NCBI RefSeq assembly: GCF_004402785.1
Contig: NZ_SOFP01000046.1
Span: 1 to 64,000, forward strand
DNA length: 64,000 nt
DNA from: Cryobacterium algoritolerans
GTDB lineage: Bacteria > Actinomycetota > Actinomycetes > Actinomycetales > Microbacteriaceae
Direction of reading: 5' to 3'
Below, piece by piece: positions 63,482-64,000 of the stretch. The first letter of the stretch is position 1. Each line of letters opens with the position of its first letter. Position numbers and translations under genes: made by a program. The notes under the pieces are model-generated. The model worked only from the letters and a program-made list of their open reading frames with translations, was not told the origin of the DNA and ran no database searches.

Positions 63482-63790
63482 TTATGGAACTCGCGTCAGA
63501 GTAATTTTTTGGCCGAGGGCGGCAGCAAGACGACTGAGCGTAGCGGCTGTCGGGTTGCCGATACCTCGTTCTATCCGGCTGATCTCTGCCTGCTGAATCC
63601 CGGTAGCGCTGGACAGGGCGGGCTGAGTAAGGTCGCGGGCCTTGCGTGCTGCGGCAAGCATCGCGCCCAGTTCAACGCGACTTGCGAGCTCCGCGTCAAA
63701 TGTCGTGCCGGCCGTCTCATACACGGCGCGCGTATCGTCGGACCATTCTGCCTTCGCACGGTCTGCAAGGTCTTTGAAGTTTCTTGCCAT
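63482..63790 (-). CDS. HigA-type antitoxin (XRE family)
   Basis: This 102-residue protein has a C-terminal helix-turn-helix (LTQPALSSATGIQQAEISRIERGIGNPTAATLSRLAAALG) and an N-terminal part (FKDLADRAKAEW) typical of HigA antitoxins that follow their toxin gene. The ATG at 63790 is preceded by GAAGGAG. The toxin lies upstream on the same strand with a 44-base gap. It probably represses its own operon. Confidence 0.88.
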   Translation of the reverse strand: MARNFKDLADRAKAEWSDDTRAVYETAGTTFDAELASRVELGAMLAAARKARDLTQPALSSATGIQQAEISRIERGIGNPTAATLSRLAAALGQKITLTRVP

Positions 63791-63834
63791 GATGTCTCCT
63801 TCGAACTCAAGTATGTGCCCTAACACATATATGG

Positions 63835-64000
63835 TCAAGTCTTCTTGTGGCGATCACGGTGGGTGCGCTTCCACTGTTCGTGAATCTTGCGCGCCCTGGC
63901 GATTTCGCGCTGTTGACGCCTATCGGACGGATCCTTCTTCTTGTCGTAGCCGCTGTAGAGCAGAACGATCTTGTCTCCGTGAAAGGCGCAAAACACGCGG
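63835..64000 (-). CDS. RelE/HigB-type toxin, C-terminal part (cut by window edge)
   Basis: The last 54 or so residues of a ParE/RelE-fold mRNA-cleaving toxin are visible: VFCAFHGDKIVLLYSGYDKKKDPSDRRQ, then REIARARKIHEQWKRTHRDRHKKT. The pattern of a hydrophobic strand followed by KKxxxxP and a basic helix is the HigB hallmark. The N-terminus is outside the window. It is the first gene of a two-gene toxin-antitoxin operon. Confidence 0.85.
   Translation of the reverse strand, partial: RVFCAFHGDKIVLLYSGYDKKKDPSDRRQQREIARARKIHEQWKRTHRDRHKKT

Overview
The window reads as chromosome of a high-GC actinobacterium, most likely a Microbacteriaceae member (Cryobacterium-like). This rests on codon use, a Flp/Tad pilus locus of actinobacterial type, a TPP-riboswitch-controlled YkoEDC thiamine-precursor importer, DUF3566 and DUF2510 proteins, and SCO6880/DUF6112-type conjugation genes. 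The genus is inference; no rRNA or other marker is present.

Region 1 (1-25.4 kb) is an ordinary chromosomal backbone. It holds an ABC-2 exporter (cut at the left edge), a polyamine-type ABC importer in the order ATPase, binding protein, permease, permease, DNA polymerase IV, NhaA, and the TPP riboswitch with its ECF importer. These are followed by a D,D-carboxypeptidase, a small zincin, tRNA-His, oligoribonuclease and a thioredoxin-like protein. A complete Tad locus comes next: prepilin peptidase, two tandem Flp pilins, TadE, TadG, CpaB, TadZ, TadA, TadB, TadC. The second pilin arose by a 357-bp tandem duplication that left a 5' scrap of tadE between the copies. The pilin leader carries a repeated, foldable motif.

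Region 2 (25.5-47 kb) begins at tRNA-Arg(TCT), followed by an excisionase-like protein and a tyrosine integrase: the left end of an integrated element. The cargo is a metal and envelope island. It contains a multicopper oxidase broken by an in-frame TAG, a P-type ATPase, and a BlaI/M56 regulator pair. Divergent from that pair, behind two BlaI-type operators, runs an unusual seven-gene operon: haem-b membrane protein, 3Fe-4S ferredoxin, ferredoxin reductase, SEDS (FtsW/RodA) protein, DUF3566 protein, PAP2 phosphatase and LCP ligase. An adenylation-carrier-acyltransferase fusion with a DtxR/IdeR-like iron box and a C-terminal frameshift follows. The island ends with a truncated DedA gene, a second TAG-interrupted gene, and an ArsR-controlled pair (a small heavy-metal-associated (HMA)-like protein plus a P1B ATPase).

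Region 3 (47.4-57.8 kb) is a conjugation module on the minus strand: DUF6112, TrbL/VirB6-like, SCO6880, a small protein, VirB4-like ATPase, DprA, TraG/VirD4 coupling protein, SSB and DUF4913. I see no relaxase. Region 4 (58.4-64 kb) looks like a defence or stability tail: an AbiTii-like protein, a DUF3800-like remnant, unrecognised proteins, and a HigBA-type toxin-antitoxin pair whose toxin is cut by the right edge.

The most promising undescribed unit is the BlaI/M56-controlled redox plus cell-wall operon at 32.8-39.3 kb. Second is the neighbouring iron-box-preceded adenylation-carrier-acyltransferase gene.
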